A DNA stretch of 7,385 nt, taken from the NCBI GenBank assembly GCA_007571115.1, contig RKSA01000084.1, positions 1-7,385 of the forward strand, given 5' to 3'. The stretch comes from Gammaproteobacteria bacterium. GTDB lineage: Bacteria; Pseudomonadota; Gammaproteobacteria; Pseudomonadales; Pseudohongiellaceae. This document shows positions 6,717-7,385 of the stretch, piece after piece. The notes below the pieces were generated by a model that was not told the origin of the DNA, ran no database searches, and saw nothing but the letters and a program-made list of their open reading frames with translations. The stretch's first letter is position 1. Every line of letters starts with the position of its first letter. A program made the position numbers and the translations under genes.

Positions 6717-7385
6717 CTAGCCCGCAGCCGCGCCGGTGGGGGAAAGCGGCTGCGGCAGGGCGGGCAATGGTTCGGCGGCGAGTTCGCGGTAGCGGTCGAG
6801 ATGTTTCCGGGAGGCGGCGCTTTCGCCCAGGTTCTCGAGCAGGCGGCTCAATTCTCCATGGGCGGCAGCGCTGGCGCGGTGGTTGATGCTTGTTTGCAGA
6901 TAGTTCCGCGCCTTGCCCCATAGCTCGTTGCGCAAGCAAAGACGGCCGAGGGCCAGATGCAAGCTGGCGTCCTCGCGATGCTGCTCGAGCCATGCCTCGG
7001 CGAGGTTCAGGCGCCGCATGTCATCGCCAAGAGCGAGGTGTCCATAGAGATCGATCAGTTCGCGATTCCAGGACGCAGCCAGCGCGTGCTCGAGCGCTAG
7101 CGCCGCATCCTCGGTGCCGCCGTGCAGCAGGATCGATCTGGCATACAGGCTCGCCAGTTGCGGAACGTTGTGAAAATCGCTCGGCGCCTTGTTCCACAAC
7201 TGCCGCAGGCTTGCCCGGGCCTGTTCGTGATCGAGGTTCGCTTCGCGCCCCACGGCCACTGCGTGCAAGCGCTCGGCGAGAATCTGCTGGCGCAGGCGGA
7301 GAATTTCGCTGCTCGGCGCCGTTTTGCTGCGTTCCAGCGAGCGCAGCAGCTTTTCCAGCTCGTCCCAGTCCTCAAGGTCGAGATA
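6717..7385 (-). CDS. hemY: HemY-type TPR protein, 3' part
   Basis: The reading frame is open to the window edge and shows the C-terminal 222 residues. Proteobacterial HemY proteins are about 400 residues, so roughly the first half lies outside. HemY is an inner-membrane protein with a C-terminal tetratricopeptide domain, encoded with hemC, hemD and hemX and linked to haem synthesis. It is not the Bacillus HemY protoporphyrinogen oxidase. Supporting features are YLDLEDWDELEKLL at the edge, LRQLWNKAPSDFHNVPQLA, LHLALGRLCLRNELWGKARNYLQ and AHGELSRLLENLGESAASRKHLDRY. These are helical repeats in the layout of HemY C-termini, ending in a Pro/Ala-rich tail. The TTG at 7268 is an internal Leu codon, not a start. 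No clear terminator follows the TAG at 6717. A plain TPR protein of another family cannot be fully excluded. Confidence 0.82.
   Translation of the reverse strand, partial: YLDLEDWDELEKLLRSLERSKTAPSSEILRLRQQILAERLHAVAVGREANLDHEQARASLRQLWNKAPSDFHNVPQLASLYARSILLHGGTEDAALALEHALAASWNRELIDLYGHLALGDDMRRLNLAEAWLEQHREDASLHLALGRLCLRNELWGKARNYLQTSINHRASAAAHGELSRLLENLGESAASRKHLDRYRELAAEPLPALPQPLSPTGAAAG

Noticed and set aside
7097..7375. Minus-strand frame of 92 codons near the right edge
   Set aside because: It is out of phase with the hemY frame, which stays open to the edge and shows TPR-like helical repeats.

Overview
The window (about two thirds G+C) reads as a chromosomal segment from a high-GC Gammaproteobacterium. 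The evidence is protein-level. The argininosuccinate lyase closely resembles pseudomonad-type ArgH, and the gene entering from the right edge is a HemY-type TPR protein, as found at the end of hemC-hemD-hemX-hemY operons. argH and the hem cluster are also near neighbours in Pseudomonas. No transposase, tRNA, rRNA, CRISPR array or phage gene was seen.

Layout. Positions 1-310 are non-coding upstream DNA of argH. Within it, positions 37-131 form an AT-rich island holding five 13-bp boxes (AAAGTA-NN-ATAAG) in strictly alternating orientation, with centres 20 or 21 bp apart. This is the most unusual structure in the window. A short GC-rich stretch with small tandem repeats follows. argH occupies 311-1759 on the plus strand. 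Everything to its right is on the minus strand. Reading in the direction of transcription from the right edge: the 3' part of hemY (7385-6717), a 161-bp gap with a good sigma70-type promoter, then a tight four-gene run. That run is an ABC ATPase (6555-5620), an ABC-2 type permease (5608-4874), a large GldG-like membrane-anchored auxiliary protein (4852-2840) and an HtrA/Deg1-like serine protease with one PDZ domain (2790-1723). The protease gene and argH converge and overlap by 37 bp at their 3' ends.

How the genes fit together. The ATPase, permease and GldG-like protein are the standard parts of a GldA/GldF/GldG-like (NosF/NosY-like) envelope ABC system. Its substrate in non-gliding proteobacteria is not established. 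The gaps of 11, 21 and 49 bp suggest one transcript, with an exported quality-control-type protease as the last gene. From family knowledge, gammaproteobacterial versions often carry a DUF4340 protein in that last position, so the protease is a noteworthy neighbour. argH (arginine biosynthesis) and hemY (haem pathway) are unrelated flanking housekeeping genes.

The main candidates for something undescribed are the helically phased alternating box array in front of argH and the link between the protease and the ABC system. Everything else looks ordinary.
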